Assembly (NCBI GenBank): GCA_963616935.1
Contig: CAVEMS010000001.1
Location: forward strand, 1 to 64,000
From: UBA4951 sp963616935
Lineage (GTDB): Bacteria > Bacillota_I > Bacilli_A > RFN20 > CAG-826
DNA: 64,000 nt
Direction: 5' to 3'
The translations under genes and the position numbers were made by a program. Numbering within the stretch: position 1 is the first letter of the stretch; each line of letters opens with the position of its first letter. The notes under the pieces were generated by a model. The model was not told the origin of the DNA. It was given only the letters and a program-made list of their open reading frames with translations, and did no database searches. Shown one piece after another: positions 60,928-64,000 of this stretch.

Positions 60928-63888
60928 ATGAAGAGAAGACTGCTGGCGCCATTATTCGGAGGAATCGTTTCCTTCGCGTTGATATTCACGATCGCTTCGG
61001 CGAACGGCGTTTTGACCTTCGCTAACGAAGCGAATGCTAAATGGGTGCATTATGCGAAAAAAGAAGCGACGGCTTCTTCTAATGGCGTTAGGGAATATTG
61101 GGTCAAGTGCGGCGCCAATCATTATCAATTCGAAGCACCTTCTTCTGGAACGGTGGAGGACGCTTTGACGTATGACCTCTCCGAATTCGTGGAAAACGAT
61201 CCTCGTTACATCATCTATGTGCCATCTAGCGTCAGCGCCTTCTATAGACAAAGCGATTCTCTATACGATTTCTCGGAATTCTCTTCGTCGGAATATCTTT
61301 TGGGAGACGGATATCGCGTATCAAACGTTTCGGGCGTTCTTGGGAATTCGTCGCGATATGAATTCGTCAAAGACGATAAATCACCCGTTTATTCGGCGAT
61401 GTGCATGACCGTCACCGACACCATAGGGACGAATGATGAATTGACCGCTTTATCGAAGACAATCGAAAAAGGAGATACGGACGGTTACTACGTTTTGACT
61501 TCGGATTTGTCTTCGCCAAGCGGTTGGACCGATAGCGACGATCATCTTTTCAAAGGGGTTTTCGATGGTAGGGGACATACGATCGATAAACCGATTACAT
61601 GGGGCAAAAGGCTCTTTGGGAAAACGTATGGCGCGACCATTAAAAATGTCGATTTCACGAATATTGAGGTTTTTTGCGTTTTAGGTACCGAACTTACCGA
61701 TACGACGATTGAGAATTGCTCTTTTAGCGTGGGCCCGGCGATGAACACAGCCTCCGGAGGAGCGCTTCTATGCGACGATTTGGGAAGCGGATCTCTTCTT
61801 AAGGATGTCTATATTGATATGGGCGAGACGAGCATGAAGTGCTCTTGGCTCGCACAAGGAGTCGTTTCCGCAATCGCTTCCTATAACGTCTCTTCGGTTG
61901 ATGATCCAGTGACTTACGATAATGTCACCTTCAGAGGACTAAACTCCACCAAGATGTATTTGTTTGACGCCGCTTATAGGGGGTTACGTCCGTCGGAAAT
62001 AAATTACATAAGCACCTATTGGTTCATAAAAGACGGCGCCACCAATTACGATATCAAGTATGTTTCCGGCGACGAAAACATCCAAATCGCCGCCACGATG
62101 ATAAAGGATGAGATCTATAACGCGACGGGGAAGAGTTTGCCGCTTACGGCCATCGCCGCCTCCGACGTCTATGAAAACCAAACATCGAGCATCATCGTTG
62201 GATCTAGCGTCTCGGCAACGGCGGAGAAGATAAGCCTTCCGACGGAGACGAGTTCTTACACCCTTAAAGGAATCGGCAAAGCCATCTATTTGAATTCGGC
62301 CGATTCGAAAGGCTATCAGCTCGGCGCCCTCAAGCTATTGGACATATTGGTTGGATACGATTATTTGGGCGGCGAGATCTCGACTTATGATGTCTCTGAC
62401 GTCAATAACATCGATTTGCCGTATATCGATATCTCCTATACGCCGTCATTCGGCTATCGTAAATGCGATTGGAGCGACATCGGATTCAGCTCCTCTTTCT
62501 ATACCGATTGTTATCGTTTGGGATATAACACCGAATTCGATCGTTATTCGTATTATCTTCGCGCTCCAGCCGTTGGAACTTTCGCAAGTGAGGAATGCTT
62601 CCATACTTCACTGCAAATTATTTACCCAGGCACTTACTATTCTTCGCATCCGAACTGGTTTGCCGTCGATTCGAGCGGAAATAACTATGGAAGCGACTAT
62701 CGGCTATGGCAACTTTGCTTTACCGCCCATGGCGATAATGCGGAATACCAATCGTTATTGGAGCAAACCGCTTCGACGGTTATCTCTTTGTTTAAGAATT
62801 GCGGCAACGCCAATATTCGTTCTCTCTTGTTTGGAACGGGCGATAGCATGAATGTCTGCCATTGTTCGACTTGCGAGGCGAAAACGAGCGAATATGGATC
62901 GATATCCGGAACGGTTGCGAATTTCTGCAATGATTTAAGGGATAAGATCTACGAGAACATAGCGGAAACGGGAAGGGATTCGGTTGACATCGGCTTCTTC
63001 TCGTATTGTGGCTATAACAGCGTGCCGTTTAAGAATGGTAGTCCGACCATAACGTTAAAAGACAACGTTTATGTGCTTGTGGCTCCGATTGAGGCCAATT
63101 TCACCTATTCCCTTAACGAATCTTGTAACAGCTCCTTGAAAGAGATATTCGTGAACTGGGCGAAGGTCGGCGACACGCACGCTTGGCTATATGACACCAA
63201 TTTCAATAACTATCTATTCCCACACAATTCCTTCAAATCAAATGCCGAAAACATCAAGATTCTTAAAGATATCGGCGTGAAGTTTATCTATTTGCAAGGG
63301 CAGCATAATTCGACGCAGCCAAGGACCGGCTTTCACGCGTTGAAGAAGTACGTGCACGGCAAATTCATGGTCGATGCGGATAATTCCGATTACGACGAGT
63401 TATTAAATAACTTCTTCGCTTCTTATTATGGTGAAGGAGGGAATGAGATGAGGACCTTCTATAACGAGATGGTCGCCCATTTAGAGAGTCTTGAAACGGA
63501 TTCGAGCAAGACGAAGATACTTTACGCGAGCGATAGCAGATCGATATATGCCGCGATAAACGACCGGGATCTATGGGATTACGACACTTTGAAGAGTTGG
63601 GCTTCTCTTTGCGACACCGCCTATTCGAAGGCCACGACTGAGAAAGCCAAGAAACATATTTTGGCTGAATCGATATTCCCTCGTTTTGCCTTATGTTCCT
63701 TGTTTACCAAATATACGGATTGGAATGGCGGCAAAGTCTTAGATTTTAGCGGAACTGGGAAGGCGGCGTTAAAAGCGTACCGCGAGGCCTTCAAAACGGA
63801 TGCCGATGCGCTTGGCATGACGATTACGACCGAAAGTAAAGCGAATACCTCTCTAAGCGATTATTATTCCGATTGGGGCATTGCCTAA
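60928..63888 (+). CDS. Large secreted DUF4838-type protein, 986 aa
   Basis: A Sec signal peptide is followed by HYAKKEATASSNGVREYWVK and CGANHYQF, a His/Cys element like the one at the start of the secreted protein at 55.7 kb. FDGRGHTIDKPI near residue 214 is a GLUG/right-handed beta repeat. An alpha-glucuronidase-like N-domain pattern lies near 385-490 (GATNYDIKYV and YDYLGGE). The DUF4838 core holds NVCHCSTCEAKTSEYGS near 655, with three Cys for a probable metal or disulfide. It is probably a glycan-degrading enzyme. The catalytic residues are not assigned. GAGG precedes the ATG. Confidence 0.85.
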   Translation: MKRRLLAPLFGGIVSFALIFTIASANGVLTFANEANAKWVHYAKKEATASSNGVREYWVKCGANHYQFEAPSSGTVEDALTYDLSEFVENDPRYIIYVPSSVSAFYRQSDSLYDFSEFSSSEYLLGDGYRVSNVSGVLGNSSRYEFVKDDKSPVYSAMCMTVTDTIGTNDELTALSKTIEKGDTDGYYVLTSDLSSPSGWTDSDDHLFKGVFDGRGHTIDKPITWGKRLFGKTYGATIKNVDFTNIEVFCVLGTELTDTTIENCSFSVGPAMNTASGGALLCDDLGSGSLLKDVYIDMGETSMKCSWLAQGVVSAIASYNVSSVDDPVTYDNVTFRGLNSTKMYLFDAAYRGLRPSEINYISTYWFIKDGATNYDIKYVSGDENIQIAATMIKDEIYNATGKSLPLTAIAASDVYENQTSSIIVGSSVSATAEKISLPTETSSYTLKGIGKAIYLNSADSKGYQLGALKLLDILVGYDYLGGEISTYDVSDVNNIDLPYIDISYTPSFGYRKCDWSDIGFSSSFYTDCYRLGYNTEFDRYSYYLRAPAVGTFASEECFHTSLQIIYPGTYYSSHPNWFAVDSSGNNYGSDYRLWQLCFTAHGDNAEYQSLLEQTASTVISLFKNCGNANIRSLLFGTGDSMNVCHCSTCEAKTSEYGSISGTVANFCNDLRDKIYENIAETGRDSVDIGFFSYCGYNSVPFKNGSPTITLKDNVYVLVAPIEANFTYSLNESCNSSLKEIFVNWAKVGDTHAWLYDTNFNNYLFPHNSFKSNAENIKILKDIGVKFIYLQGQHNSTQPRTGFHALKKYVHGKFMVDADNSDYDELLNNFFASYYGEGGNEMRTFYNEMVAHLESLETDSSKTKILYASDSRSIYAAINDRDLWDYDTLKSWASLCDTAYSKATTEKAKKHILAESIFPRFALCSLFTKYTDWNGGKVLDFSGTGKAALKAYREAFKTDADALGMTITTESKANTSLSDYYSDWGIA

Positions 63889-64000
63889 TCTCTTCGATTC
63901 TTATTTTGAAGCGGTTTTTGCGGAGATTTTTGGATATTTGAGCAATGAATGGCTCATTATTCCTTTAGCTTATGTATTTCGCGATACTTGCCTGGCGCTA

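Noticed and set aside
1..64000. CRISPR arrays, insertion sequences or prophage modules
   Set aside because: No regularly spaced repeats, transposase, integrase or phage structural genes were seen. The only longer direct repeats are the two 36-bp copies around the kinase gene.

Overview
The window looks like chromosomal DNA of a low-to-moderate GC member of the Bacillota, most likely an uncultivated gut lineage of Bacilli close to the Mollicutes. This is inference from gene content. ClpB lacks its N-domain and is controlled by CIRCE, as in mycoplasmas. The oligopeptide transporter subunits carry very large insertions. There are many Cys-anchored lipoproteins, a methylglyoxal synthase, and intrinsic terminators and Shine-Dalgarno sites of Firmicutes type. 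TGA is used as a stop codon, so the genetic code is standard.

Layout. 0-5 kb: a cut-off tRNA-Leu, a HAD phosphatase, a Fic-like protein with a degenerate motif, an AlbA_2/HATPase/HTH regulator and an XRE regulator. 5.2-8.5 kb: a sugar-phosphate cluster (SGNH hydrolase, manA, ROK kinase, nagB). 8.5-10.8 kb: clpB behind a perfect CIRCE. 10.8-14 kb: an XRE-membrane regulator, a 43-residue small ORF and a PIN-domain protein. 14-19.5 kb: lipoproteins and mgsA. 19.7-21 kb: a HipA-like kinase gene bounded by 36-bp perfect direct repeats.

21-39.7 kb is the core of the window. A minus-strand run of nine genes reads lipoprotein, oppA, oppB, oppC, oppD, oppF, small membrane protein, M6 protease, M6 protease. 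Facing away from it are a lipoprotein and a third M6 protease. Together they look like a surface system that cuts proteins and imports the peptides.

39.8-44.4 kb: a second AlbA_2 regulator with repeated operator-like sites, a small membrane protein, hsp20 behind two CIRCE elements and an M24 peptidase. 44.5-55.4 kb: two GH2 glycosidases, HAD hydrolases, MntP, and a two-gene arginine-to-putrescine pathway in which arginine decarboxylase and agmatine deiminase are fused and overlap N-carbamoylputrescine amidase. 55.6-63.9 kb: a mosaic secreted protein whose N-terminal part is GC-rich, a perfect cre site, a compact ABC-ATPase/membrane-protein operon and a large secreted DUF4838-type protein.

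Several genes have a -10 box only 6-10 bases before their ATG and no Shine-Dalgarno sequence, which suggests leaderless mRNAs alongside normal ones.
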